From: Mesorhizobium sp. NBSH29
GTDB lineage: Bacteria > Pseudomonadota > Alphaproteobacteria > Rhizobiales > Rhizobiaceae
Length of the DNA: 64,000 nucleotides
Assembly: GCF_015500055.1 (NCBI RefSeq)
Contig: NZ_CP045492.1
Span: 630,501 to 694,500, forward strand
Direction of reading: 5' to 3'
Both the position numbers and the translations under genes were made by a program. Below the pieces are notes generated by a model that had not been told where the DNA came from, did no database searches, and worked only from the letters and a program-made list of their open reading frames with translations. Positions within the stretch are counted from its first letter, which is position 1. Every line of letters begins with the position of its first letter. Positions 53,856-62,216 of the stretch are shown here, one piece after another.

Positions 53856-53937
53856 GCTGATGGCTCTTCATGGGAGGTGAAGGGTGGGGTACTGTTGCCG
53901 ATGTAAGGTCGCGCTCGGCAAGAGCCAAGGAAAAGTC

Positions 53938-54390
53938 TCAGAAAGCGTCGCAATCATCCGCGACATGGCTCTGGCGGCTCTCGCGCACCTTGCCCGCTTC
54001 AAGCGTGAAGGCCTCGCGGATCATCATGTCATTGGAAGGAAAATCATAGCAGACCAGAACCGTGGAAACCTCGCCCTCGGTGCCGTCCAGCCTGTAGCGG
54101 ATTTTCGCATCGCCCACGCTTTCCTTCCACTGCTCCATGGAAGCCAGAAATTCGGCCTTGCTCTGCTCGACGTCAATATCGTCCAGCACCACCACGGCAT
54201 CATCGCTCATCAGCGCATCAAGCGCTGGCGCATCCGCCTTTTCCAGCGCCGCAAACCAGCGCGCAATCACATCTGCCTGCGCCTGCACGGGAGCCTGAAG
54301 CACCGCCAGGACCATGACGATGCCTGCGAAGAAAGTGTTTTTCAGCAACTCGGGTGCCTCAACAATTCTGGCGCGGACGCGCCATACCAT
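53938..54390 (-). CDS. Exported NTF2/SnoaL-like protein
   Basis: A 150-residue protein: a hydrophobic signal segment (LLKNTFFAGIVMVLAVLQAP, cleavage near VQA/QA) followed by an NTF2-like fold (DVIARWFAALEKADAPALDA, LMSDDAVVVLDDIDV, EFLASMEQWKES, VLVCYDF). The start at 54390 is favoured since GAGGTGGGG lies upstream; a frame to 54474 is longer but lacks support. Domain roles range from catalysis to ligand binding, so no function is given. It could be cotranscribed with the M3 peptidase. Confidence 0.75.
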   Translation of the reverse strand: MVWRVRARIVEAPELLKNTFFAGIVMVLAVLQAPVQAQADVIARWFAALEKADAPALDALMSDDAVVVLDDIDVEQSKAEFLASMEQWKESVGDAKIRYRLDGTEGEVSTVLVCYDFPSNDMMIREAFTLEAGKVRESRQSHVADDCDAF

Positions 54391-54582
54391 GATCTGTCTA
54401 CCCCACCTCAGCGCAGCTGCATGCGCGGGCCAGACGATGCGGAGGCTTGTCGCGCAATCCCGCTTTTGAATCAAGCTTGAGCTAATTTAAGCGTTCATTA
54501 CCTAAGCGTCAGCTTTCCTGCGCCGATTAATAAAATCTCCAAGTTCAGGCCACTATTCTGTAGCCAGCTTGGGAGACGGTCG

Positions 54583-55674
54583 TTGGAATTCAGCAGTGCA
54601 ATCACGGTATTTCTGCAAGGGTTTGGAATCATCGCCATCACGGCGCTCCTACACGAAACAGCCTTGCGCCACATCGTTTCAGCCAAAATTCGCGCAACCG
54701 CAACTGCCCTGATTTTCTCAGCAGGTGTGGCCGGGTCCATGATGACAACTCTGCAACTCGTGCCTGGAATGTCGTTTGATCTGCGCCACGTCTTTCTCGT
54801 TCTGGTCCCCACCTATGGCGGATTGCCGGCCACTTTGGTCACAGCAGGCGTTGCGTTGACCTACCGGTTTTATGAAGGCGGGGCTGGAGTAACCGCAGGC
54901 GCGACCGGCATTGTCATCACATCCTTGATGGGTTTGGCTTATGCCCACTTCCAGCCTCACAGAAACATGTCCCTATCCAGGCTCCTGGCGCTTGGCGCCT
55001 GCTCAAACGTCGCTTTGATCAGCGTCTTCGTCATGCCTCTCGCTACGGCGCTTGAAGTGCTCTCCCGGATTTCCGCGCCATTCCTCACCGCGAATTTTAT
55101 TGGCGTGATGGTTGCCGCACAGATTCTCAACCGACACCATTCCCAAGTGGCGCTGGAGCGTGATCTAACCAAAAAAGCCGCGGTCGATGCGCTGACGGGA
55201 CTGGCAAACAGGCACGTTTTCGATGAGCAGGGGCCCGCCCTTGCGCAGGCGACAGCGCAGGCTGGAAAGCCATGCGCGCTGATGATCCTGGACATTGATC
55301 GCTTCAAGCAGGTCAACGACACATTCGGTCATGTCGCAGGCGATGAGGTTATTCGCAACGTGGCAGCCGTCATCGCAGCCAATCTACGACCGAGCGATCT
55401 GGTAGCCCGCTACGGCGGCGAGGAAGTTGCGATCGTCCTGCCTGGCCAGAGCAGCGAAAATGCCCGTATCATCGCCGACCGCATTCGCGCCTCGGTCGAA
55501 CGAGCCTCCACAACCATCCGTGGAATCCCGCTCAAGGTGACGATCAGCATTGGCCACGCGACGATCGATAGTGCCAATGGCGGTTTTGTGGCAGCCCTTC
55601 AGGCGGCAGACGAAGCTCTCTATGCCGCCAAGGCGGCGGGAAGAAACACCGTGATCACCGCCATCGCCGCTTAG
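54583..55674 (+). CDS. Membrane diguanylate cyclase (GGDEF) with 5TM-type sensor
   Basis: A 363-residue protein. Residues 1-185 contain five or six helices (ITVFLQGFGIIAITALL, ALIFSAGVAGSMMTTLQLV, VFLVLVPTYGGLPATLV and more), resembling 5TMR-LYT sensor regions. Residues 195-360 form a GGDEF domain: DALTGLANR, LMILDIDRFKQVNDTFGHVA, the product-inhibition site RPSD (269-272) five residues before the active-site loop GGEE (278-281). The loop's fifth residue is Val rather than Phe. It should make cyclic di-GMP. The TTG at 54583 has GGGAGA nine bases upstream. Confidence 0.9.
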   Translation: MEFSSAITVFLQGFGIIAITALLHETALRHIVSAKIRATATALIFSAGVAGSMMTTLQLVPGMSFDLRHVFLVLVPTYGGLPATLVTAGVALTYRFYEGGAGVTAGATGIVITSLMGLAYAHFQPHRNMSLSRLLALGACSNVALISVFVMPLATALEVLSRISAPFLTANFIGVMVAAQILNRHHSQVALERDLTKKAAVDALTGLANRHVFDEQGPALAQATAQAGKPCALMILDIDRFKQVNDTFGHVAGDEVIRNVAAVIAANLRPSDLVARYGGEEVAIVLPGQSSENARIIADRIRASVERASTTIRGIPLKVTISIGHATIDSANGGFVAALQAADEALYAAKAAGRNTVITAIAA

Positions 55675-55719
55675 GCCAGACTGGCGGAGCGCATGTTGCG
55701 CGCCTCGCCACTCTGCAAG

Positions 55720-56364
55720 TCAATCAATATCGGGCCGTTCAAAGTCACCCGTGTCCTTGTTCATCACCCAGAGCTCGCCAGTTGAAATGTCGAACCACGC
55801 GCCATGAAGCGTCAACCGCTCCTTGGCTTCCAGTATTTTTACGCAAGGAAATGTTCTGAGATTGGCGATCGAATAACGGATCGAAATGCGCTCCAGCGCC
55901 GTCTGCCGCTCGGCCTTTGTCATCATCTCATTTTTGGTGACGATTTCGGCGACTGGCGCAACCATGCTCATCCACTTGCCGATGAAGTCACCCGGCGAGA
56001 GCGGCGCCATGTCAGGATCAAGTGCAGCCTTGATGCCGCCGCAGCGGCCATGACCCATGACAACGATATGTTTGACCTTGAGCGCCTGCACCGCAAATTC
56101 CAGCGCCGCCGATGTCGAGTGATATTGATCGTCCGGCGCATAGGGCGGAACCAGATTGGCGACATTGCGCACGACGAACAATTCGCCCGGCCCGCAGTCA
56201 AAAATCGATTCCGGTGCCGCCCGCGAATCGCAGCAGGCAATCACCATTGTTTCGGGTGTCTGCCCCTCGCGCGCAAGCTCGCGGTAGCGACTGGATTCGG
56301 ACACGTAGCGACCGCTCATAAAGTTGCGATAACCGGCGAGGAGGTGTTCTGGAAGATGTGACAT
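55720..56364 (-). CDS. Beta-class carbonic anhydrase
   Basis: A 214-residue cytosolic enzyme (CO2 + H2O to bicarbonate + proton). Zinc ligands are Cys44 (ACCDSRAAP, with the Asp46-Arg48 dyad), His105 and Cys108 (VVMGHGRCGGI); the substrate region reads VVRNVANLVPPY. The ATG at 56364 is used; a TTG directly before it is the first codon of a longer frame. There is a 235-base stretch upstream with no gene, presumably promoter. It converges on the diguanylate cyclase gene. Confidence 0.94.
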   Translation of the reverse strand: MSHLPEHLLAGYRNFMSGRYVSESSRYRELAREGQTPETMVIACCDSRAAPESIFDCGPGELFVVRNVANLVPPYAPDDQYHSTSAALEFAVQALKVKHIVVMGHGRCGGIKAALDPDMAPLSPGDFIGKWMSMVAPVAEIVTKNEMMTKAERQTALERISIRYSIANLRTFPCVKILEAKERLTLHGAWFDISTGELWVMNKDTGDFERPDID

Positions 56365-56599
56365 CAAAGTTGAATTAGCTGCAAACCCCGGGCGTGATCA
56401 ATCGGATTCGTAAAAACCCGCGTCATATCGTTGCGGCGCATCGCATTCTGCCACGGTCCAACGCCTTGCGGGCATCTTTGAACACAAAAAGCACCGCTCA
56501 GTGCCCCCCAAATGCCCAACCCATTGAGTTCACACGAAAATATTGCGCAAATACCGATATCGCAAGCAATTCCTATTCACCCCGCGCAAAAGCGCCGGA

Positions 56600-57484
56600 T
56601 CACGCGCGACGGTCGTTGTTGGGGCGGCTGAGATGGCGCAAATGCACCATTGCCATAGGGTTAGACAGGCTCTGCGCATCGGTTTCGAGTGTTAGCTCAT
56701 CCGCACCGCGCTTGGCCGTGCGTGCCAGGATCTCGAACACCGTAGCGGTGGTGGACTGCAACGCTTTTGCATCCGGCTGCCCATCAAGCCTGCGCGCCAG
56801 AAACACTGCCGCGGTAAGGTCTCCCAGCCCATTCGGGGGCCGCTCGATAACCCTATGTTCAGAAAGCAGAACTTCGGAACCGGTAAGCAAAAGATTGCCG
56901 ATGCCGCCTGACATCATTGCCGGAGCCGAGGTTACCAGCATCGTTGCCGGACCCGCATCAAGCGCTGCCGCTATCACCGACTGGATGTCATCCAGCGGAG
57001 TGCCAACCATCCAGGCAAGTTCGTAACGATTGGGGGTAGCGATATCGGCCAGCGGCATCAGACGGTCGCGCAGGGCTACCGCAAGCTCGGGAGCGACATA
57101 GAGCCCACCCTTATCGCCCATCACCGGGTCGCAGATATAGACGGCATCAGGATTGCGCGCCCGCACTGCTTTCACCAGAGAACCCACCGCATCCGCCTGC
57201 GCCGCGTTGCCGAGGTAGCCGGAGAGGACAGCCCCAACTTCGCCAAGCCACGGCGCCCGTTCGAGATCTGCCAGCAGCGCCGAAAATTGTTCCGCATCCG
57301 GTACGATACGGGTAGCTGGGCCGTGTCCGGGGTGCCACGGCAAGACAACGGTCGGCACCGCCCAGACCGGAAACCCCAGTGTTTCAAGTGCAAAAACAGC
57401 GGCACGGTTGCCCACCGAGCCGCGCACCACATGACTCGAGATCACAATGACCGCCCGTGGCCGACCGTTTGTGGGAGCCGTCAT
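56600..57484 (-). CDS. pdxY: Pyridoxal kinase
   Basis: A 294-residue ribokinase-fold kinase that phosphorylates pyridoxal to PLP in the salvage route. Family blocks: VIVISSHVVRGSVGNRAAVF, LGFPVWAVPTVVLPWHPGHG, VYICDPVMGDKGGLYV, ATPNRYELAWMVG. The anion-hole loop that is usually GTGD appears as NGLGDLTAAVF, with Leu for Thr; the catalytic Asp is kept. The ATG at 57484 follows the stop of the small membrane gene by four bases, so they are coupled. Together with the YggS-like protein at 22.3 kb it is one of two B6-related genes here. Confidence 0.9.
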   Translation of the reverse strand: MTAPTNGRPRAVIVISSHVVRGSVGNRAAVFALETLGFPVWAVPTVVLPWHPGHGPATRIVPDAEQFSALLADLERAPWLGEVGAVLSGYLGNAAQADAVGSLVKAVRARNPDAVYICDPVMGDKGGLYVAPELAVALRDRLMPLADIATPNRYELAWMVGTPLDDIQSVIAAALDAGPATMLVTSAPAMMSGGIGNLLLTGSEVLLSEHRVIERPPNGLGDLTAAVFLARRLDGQPDAKALQSTTATVFEILARTAKRGADELTLETDAQSLSNPMAMVHLRHLSRPNNDRRA

Positions 57485-57488
57485 CGAC

Positions 57489-57716
57489 CTACCCGCGCAG
57501 CAGGAAGAAAAGGAACCAGCCCACAATTGCCACGACAATCAGCGGGCCAAGTATCTTGCCAATGCGCGTACCCCAGACCTCCGCCCAGTCCTCTCCATCG
57601 CCTCCGCGTAGACGGGAAGAGCCACCAGCTTCCGCTTCGCTTGCCACGCGATCTAGAATGCGGCGCGCCTGCACCGTATTTTGATCGTCAACGTCCTTGC
57701 TGTGGCGTGATGTCAT
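57489..57716 (-). CDS. Small membrane-anchored protein, 75 residues
   Basis: The N-terminal 50 residues are polar (TVQARRILDRVASEAEAGGS) and the C-terminus is one hydrophobic helix (ILGPLIVVAIVGWFLFFLLR). So it is a tail-anchored inner-membrane protein with a cytosolic head. It ends four bases before the pdxY ATG. The ribosome-binding site is weak. I recognise no named family, although small tail-anchored proteins of this shape are common in this order. Confidence 0.7.
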   Translation of the reverse strand: MTSRHSKDVDDQNTVQARRILDRVASEAEAGGSSRLRGGDGEDWAEVWGTRIGKILGPLIVVAIVGWFLFFLLRG

Positions 57717-57840
57717 GGCCGACGCTTTTACCCCCTACTCAGATTGATCACAATGCCGTAACCACATGAGAGGCTTTACCATTTGCTTGTGCCACGATTG
57801 CGCATAAGCTGACACATTATCATGATTTGAGGGGTCTCCA

Positions 57841-58488
57841 ATGTCACGTGTCCGCACTGCCCGCCTGCCGGACAACCGTGCCCGGCTTATGCTGACGGCA
57901 CTGGTCCTGATGCTTTTGCTGCCTTTTTTGACCGCCTGTGGCTACAACACCATACCCACCGCCGAAGAACAGGCCAAAGCCTCATGGAGCGAAGTGCTAA
58001 ACCAATATCAGCGCCGCGCCGACCTCATTCCCAACCTGGTTGAAACCGTAAAAGGCTATGCCAGCCATGAGCGCGAAACGCTGGAAGCCGTCATCGAGGC
58101 GCGCTCCAAGGCCACACAAGTCACCATCAACGCAGACGCTCTCAGCAACCCCGAAATGTTCAAGCAGTTTCAGGAAAATCAGGCCGGCCTGACCAGCGCC
58201 TTGTCTCGCCTGCTGGCAGTTGCCGAAAACTATCCCGATCTCAAGGCCAACCAGAATTTCCTCGCCCTGCAGGCGCAGCTTGAAGGCACCGAAAACCGCA
58301 TCGCCGTCGCCCGCCGCGACTATATCGAGCAGGTGCGCGTCTACAACACGACACTGCGGACCTTCCCCTCGATCCTCTGGGCAAAATTCTGGTTCACCGG
58401 CAACCAGCCGTTCCAAAACTTCACCGTGGCCGAAGATAAGCTCGATGCGCCGAAAGTAGATTTCGGAACCCCGAAGCAGGGCGGCTAA
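57841..58488 (+). CDS. lemA: LemA family lipoprotein
   Basis: A 215-residue LemA protein. Unlike most family members, it starts with a longer leader that ends in a lipobox (LTACGY, Cys33), so it should be lipid-anchored. The family core follows: EVLNQYQRRADLIPNLVETV, KGYASHERETLEAVIEARS, LLAVAENYPDLKANQNFLAL, RIAVARRDYIEQVRVYNTTL, FPSILWAKFWF. LemA forms a long helical bundle at the envelope; function is unclear. It is first of a three-gene set with two TPM proteins, a very common arrangement. Confidence 0.94.
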   Translation: MSRVRTARLPDNRARLMLTALVLMLLLPFLTACGYNTIPTAEEQAKASWSEVLNQYQRRADLIPNLVETVKGYASHERETLEAVIEARSKATQVTINADALSNPEMFKQFQENQAGLTSALSRLLAVAENYPDLKANQNFLALQAQLEGTENRIAVARRDYIEQVRVYNTTLRTFPSILWAKFWFTGNQPFQNFTVAEDKLDAPKVDFGTPKQGG

Positions 58489-58519
58489 GCCCGGCCCGCA
58501 TCGAACGCAGGGGTTAAGC

Positions 58520-59407
58520 GTGACGACAGTCCTTGCCCGGCCGCAGACACATGCGAAGCGACCGTCGCACTATGCGGCGGCGCTGCGCGCAGTGGCTCTG
58601 TTCGTCGCGCTCACACTCTTCGCGCCGCTCGCTGCCTTCGCAGCTGAACTGCCGGCGCTGACGGGTCGAGTCGTCGACAATGCCGGCTTGATCGATACCG
58701 CTACAAAGGCTGAACTTGAGGCAAAGCTTGCCGCGTTCCAGCAGAAATCATCCGACCAGATCGTCGTCGCCACGATACCTACGCTGGACGGTGAGCCCAT
58801 AGAAAACTACGCCAATCAGTTGTTTCGAACCTGGGGTCTGGGCCAGGCAGGCGAGAACAATGGCACGCTTCTTCTGGTGGCGCGCGACGACCGCCAGATG
58901 CGCATCGAGGTGGGTTACGGATTGGAAGGAACGCTGACCGACCTGCATTCCAGCCTGATCATCCGCAATACCATGGTGCCTGCCTTTCGCGCCGGCGATT
59001 TTTCAGGCGGCATCTCCAAGGCCGTCGACGACATCATCATGGTATTGGAAGGCAACGCAGCCGAACTTGAGGCGCGCGCCAAGCGCAATCCCCAGTCCAG
59101 CGACGAGGATATCCCGCTCGAGGTGATGCTCTTCTTCGCCATCTGGGCGACAATCTTTTTTGGCGCCTTTGCAATGGCCATACTACCCCGGATCTTTGGC
59201 CAGAAACTCGCACCCGGCCGCTATCGCTGGCTAGGCATGGATTTTTCCTACAGCAACACCCGCGGTGCGGCGCGGCGCCGCGGCGGCGTTGCCGGTGGCC
59301 TGGGCGGTGGCTGGTCGTCGGGTAGCGGCGGCTGGTCGTCAGGCGGCGGCGGCTTTTCAGGCGGCGGCGGATCATCCGGCGGCGGCGGCGCATCGGGAGG
59401 CTGGTGA
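58520..59407 (+). CDS. TPM-domain membrane protein with Gly/Ser-rich tail
   Basis: A 295-residue protein: signal peptide (cleavage near AAFA/AEL, about residue 42), TPM (TLP18.3/Psb32/MOLO-1) domain at about 48-180 (GRVVDNAGLIDTATKAELEA, QIVVATIPTLDGEPIENYAN, GTLLLVARDDRQMRIEVGYG), a membrane helix (PLEVMLFFAIWATIFFGAFA, about 195-220), and a tail of about 45 residues consisting mainly of Gly and Ser. The GTG at 58520 is the start. TPM proteins associate with membrane protein upkeep; the LemA link is by synteny. Confidence 0.92.
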   Translation: MTTVLARPQTHAKRPSHYAAALRAVALFVALTLFAPLAAFAAELPALTGRVVDNAGLIDTATKAELEAKLAAFQQKSSDQIVVATIPTLDGEPIENYANQLFRTWGLGQAGENNGTLLLVARDDRQMRIEVGYGLEGTLTDLHSSLIIRNTMVPAFRAGDFSGGISKAVDDIIMVLEGNAAELEARAKRNPQSSDEDIPLEVMLFFAIWATIFFGAFAMAILPRIFGQKLAPGRYRWLGMDFSYSNTRGAARRRGGVAGGLGGGWSSGSGGWSSGGGGFSGGGGSSGGGGASGGW

Positions 59408-59408
59408 G

Positions 59409-60056
59409 ATGAGCACGGTAACCCCGCAGACGCTTTCGCAAGATGACCACGTCCGCGTCACCGCTGCCATTAAGGCAGCGGAAAAGACAACCAACGGCGA
59501 AATCTACTGCGTCTTAGCCCGCTCCAGCGACAGCTATTTCTACCCGGCCGCCTTCACTCTTTCGATCGCCATGCTGGTTGTCAGCATCGTTGCGGCCTAT
59601 GCGCTGGAATATTGGTGGTACGGCGTACAGCTACACGTTTTCGTGGCCGCACAGGTGCTGGCCTTGGGATCGGCACTTAGCCTGCTCTGGGCGTTGCCTG
59701 GCATGGCAATCTGGCTGGTACCGGCTGGGCTGAAATATCGCCGCGCCCATGCCAATGCAGCGCGCCAGTTTCTCGCCCGCAACGTACACCGCACCAGGGC
59801 CCGAACGGGGGTGCTTTTATTCGTCTCACTTGCCGAGCGCTACGCCGAAGTACTGGCCGATGCAGGCATCAACGAAATGGTTGGGCAGGAAACCTGGGAC
59901 AAAGTGGTCACCCTGCTGATAACCGAGGCGCGACATCACCGCCATGCCGACGGCTTTGTCGCTGCCATCGAAGTGGTGGGGAACGTTTTGGCGCTGCATT
60001 TTCCAGTGTCTGAAGGCGACATCAATGAGCTGGACGACCATCTGGTTGAAATATGA
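59409..60056 (+). CDS. TPM-domain membrane protein
   Basis: A 215-residue TPM protein without signal peptide. The order is: short N-terminal TPM start (DDHVRVTAAIKAAEKTTNGE, IYCVLARSS), two membrane helices (AAFTLSIAMLVVSIVAAYAL and VFVAAQVLALGSALSLLWAL), then the rest of the TPM domain (TGVLLFVSLAERYAEVLADA, WDKVVTLLITEARHHRHADG). The helices are thus inserted within the domain. The ATG at 59409 is one base after the upstream stop, with GGGAGG upstream. Third gene of the lemA operon. Confidence 0.9.
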   Translation: MSTVTPQTLSQDDHVRVTAAIKAAEKTTNGEIYCVLARSSDSYFYPAAFTLSIAMLVVSIVAAYALEYWWYGVQLHVFVAAQVLALGSALSLLWALPGMAIWLVPAGLKYRRAHANAARQFLARNVHRTRARTGVLLFVSLAERYAEVLADAGINEMVGQETWDKVVTLLITEARHHRHADGFVAAIEVVGNVLALHFPVSEGDINELDDHLVEI

Positions 60057-60142
60057 ATTGGCGGCTTGGCCTGTGCAAAGACCTTTCGCAGCGTAAGCGC
60101 ACCTTGCATCCTTTGCAGACGGGCGGTTATGGTTAACAAATC

Positions 60143-60649
60143 ATGAAGACGCTGACGATCGACATCCGCAAGGCAGAACCCCACGACGCAGACGCGATTG
60201 CCGAAGTGCATCACACTGCCTGGCAAGGAGCGTATGCGGGCATCATCCCTCATCGGGCGCTGACGGCGATGGTAAACCGGCGCGGTTCAGGCTGGTGGGC
60301 CCAGGCGATCCGTCGCTCGGCCACCGTTCTTGTTGTGGAGATCGGCGGGAGCATTGCCGGCTATGCCACGCTGGGTCGCAACCGCGCCCGCGAACTGCCT
60401 CAGGAGGGCGAGATCTACGAACTATACCTCAAGCCCCAATGCCAGGGCATCGGCTTGGGTAGCCAACTTTTCAAAGCCGCGCAGGAGTTGCTGGCGGCCC
60501 GAGGTCTGAAGGGGCTCGTCGTCTGGGCGCTCGAAGAAAACGAGAACGCGCTGTCCTTTTATATCGGCGCCGGCGGACGCGATGTCGCCGAGGGTGTTGA
60601 GGTTTTCGACCAGAAGGCGCTGCGCAAGGTTGCCTTCATCTGGAACTAG
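60143..60649 (+). CDS. GNAT family N-acetyltransferase
   Basis: A 168-residue acetyltransferase with the GNAT elements: ITxR-like start TIDIRKAEPHDADAIAEVHH, beta-4 GEIYELYLKPQCQ, the acetyl-CoA loop QGIGLGSQLF, and the beta-5/alpha-4 block ENENALSFYIGAGG. The last strand reads KALRKVAFIWN. The substrate is unknown. Start ATG 60143 with no strong ribosome-binding site. It lies 86 bases downstream of the lemA operon in the same direction. Confidence 0.9.
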   Translation: MKTLTIDIRKAEPHDADAIAEVHHTAWQGAYAGIIPHRALTAMVNRRGSGWWAQAIRRSATVLVVEIGGSIAGYATLGRNRARELPQEGEIYELYLKPQCQGIGLGSQLFKAAQELLAARGLKGLVVWALEENENALSFYIGAGGRDVAEGVEVFDQKALRKVAFIWN

Positions 60650-60762
60650 GCTTTCACGGCATGTGACACTCACCACATTGCCAATCAAACCACATGCCAC
60701 CGTTGCGCTCGACGTGACATGCCGCTATGCGGTGCTGAAAATCACCCAGGGAATTTGACATT

Positions 60763-61293
60763 ATGCGCATAGATGCCATCGCCATCGGCAAAAACCCACC
60801 TGAAGATGTCAACGTAATCATCGAGGTTCCCATTGGCGGCGAGCCGATCAAGTATGAGCTCGACAAAGAGTCCGGCACCTTGTTCGTAGATCGCTTCCTG
60901 CACACTTCAATGCGCTATCCCGGCAATTACGGCTTCATCCCGCACACGCTTTCGGGTGATGGCGATCCTGTCGATGTGCTGGTGTGCAACACCCGTGCGC
61001 TTGTGCCAGGCTGCGTGATCAATGTCCGCCCGATCGGCGTTCTGATCATGGAAGACAATTCCGGCGAAGACGAAAAGATCATCGCTGTTCCCTCGCCAAG
61101 CATGACGCTGCGCTACAAGGATGTGACCGAATTCACGCATCTGCCCGAGATCACGCGCGAGCAGGTTGAGCACTTCTTTGGCCACTACAAGGATCTGGAG
61201 CCAGGAAAATGGGTCAAGATCGGTGGCTGGAAAGACAGCACCACCGCAAAGCGCATGATCCTCGAAGGTATCGAACGCGCCAAAAAGGCTTGA
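60763..61293 (+). CDS. ppa: Inorganic pyrophosphatase
   Basis: A 176-residue family I pyrophosphatase (PPi to two phosphates), which pulls nucleotide-polymer synthesis and the AMP-forming ligases forward. The metal site DGDPVDVLV (Asp66, Asp68, Asp71) is intact; upstream blocks are [19 protein letters not shown] and [13 protein letters not shown]; the later block is [19 protein letters not shown]. Length is standard. Start ATG 60763 with AGGGAA upstream. Confidence 0.96.
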   Translation: MRIDAIAIGKNPPEDVNVIIEVPIGGEPIKYELDKESGTLFVDRFLHTSMRYPGNYGFIPHTLSGDGDPVDVLVCNTRALVPGCVINVRPIGVLIMEDNSGEDEKIIAVPSPSMTLRYKDVTEFTHLPEITREQVEHFFGHYKDLEPGKWVKIGGWKDSTTAKRMILEGIERAKKA

Positions 61294-61427
61294 GCAAGCG
61301 CGAACGCCAATCTACGCATTTGAATAGAGAACCGTTCAGCGCTTTACGTTTAGCGGTTCAGACCAGAGGTAAATGCGGGTTCCCGCTTTTACGCCACCGG
61401 CATTTCAATTCTGCGCGATGATGGGAC

Positions 61428-61455
61428 ATTCGAGCCGGACTGTCCGGCTCGAATG
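61428..61455. terminator. Hairpin between ppa and transaldolase genes
   Basis: CATTCGAGCCGGA (61428-61440 region) pairs with TCCGGCTCGAATG (61443-61455), about twelve base pairs with a tiny loop. It lies ten bases after the transaldolase stop and between convergent genes; no T-run. Probable bidirectional transcript end. Confidence 0.65.
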
Positions 61456-61464
61456 AAAACTCAA

Positions 61465-62118
61465 TCAGCCAATTGTCTGGCCGGTCTTTTTCCAGTCGGC
61501 AAGGAACTGTTCAAGGCCCTTATCGGTCAATGGATGCTTCACCAGAGCCTTCAGCGTGGCTGGAGGTGCAGTGATGACATCAGCACCAATGAGCGCTGCC
61601 TGCTTCACATGATTGACGGTACGGATCGAGGCCGCGAGGATTTCGGTCTGAAAACCATAATTGTCATAGATGGTGCGGATTTCTGAGATGAGGTCCATAC
61701 CGTCAATGCCCATATCATCAAGACGCCCGACAAAAGGCGAGATGAATGTTGCGCCAGCCTTGGCAGCCAGAAGTGCCTGATTGGCAGAGAAGCACAATGT
61801 GACATTGACGAGGCGGCCATCCGAGCGGATCGCCTTGCAGGCTTTGAGGCCGTCAAGTGTCAGCGGAACCTTGATGCAGACATTGTCTGCGATCTTGGCC
61901 AACGCGTTGGCTTCCTTCATCATCTCCGAATATTCGGTCGCGGCAACTTCAGCTGAAACCGGGCCAGATACAATATCGCAGATCTGCTTGGTAACCTCGG
62001 CAATCTTGCCGCCGGATTTGAGAATGAGCGAAGGGTTGGTGGTTACACCGTCAACCAGACCGAGATCATTCAGCTCGCGAATTTCATTCACGTCTGCGGT
62101 GTCGACAAAAAACTTCAT
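61465..62118 (-). CDS. tal: Transaldolase, short (TalC/Fsa-like) type
   Basis: A 217-residue aldolase-fold enzyme of the short transaldolase class, exchanging a three-carbon unit between sugar phosphates in the pentose phosphate path. The Schiff-base lysine is Lys83 in [12 protein letters not shown]; other blocks are [76 protein letters not shown]. Length and wording are those of rhizobial transaldolases rather than E. coli FSA. ATG 62118 has AAGGAGG upstream. Divergent from priA. Confidence 0.94.
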   Translation of the reverse strand: MKFFVDTADVNEIRELNDLGLVDGVTTNPSLILKSGGKIAEVTKQICDIVSGPVSAEVAATEYSEMMKEANALAKIADNVCIKVPLTLDGLKACKAIRSDGRLVNVTLCFSANQALLAAKAGATFISPFVGRLDDMGIDGMDLISEIRTIYDNYGFQTEILAASIRTVNHVKQAALIGADVITAPPATLKALVKHPLTDKGLEQFLADWKKTGQTIG

Positions 62119-62216
62119 GGGGGCTGCCTCCTTCAAAAAATTTTGCGGGCTTCACCGTGGTGGCACCCTCGGTTCGGCCTTTGATCTAGACGAAGTTCAA
62201 GGCAAGGTCACGCCCG

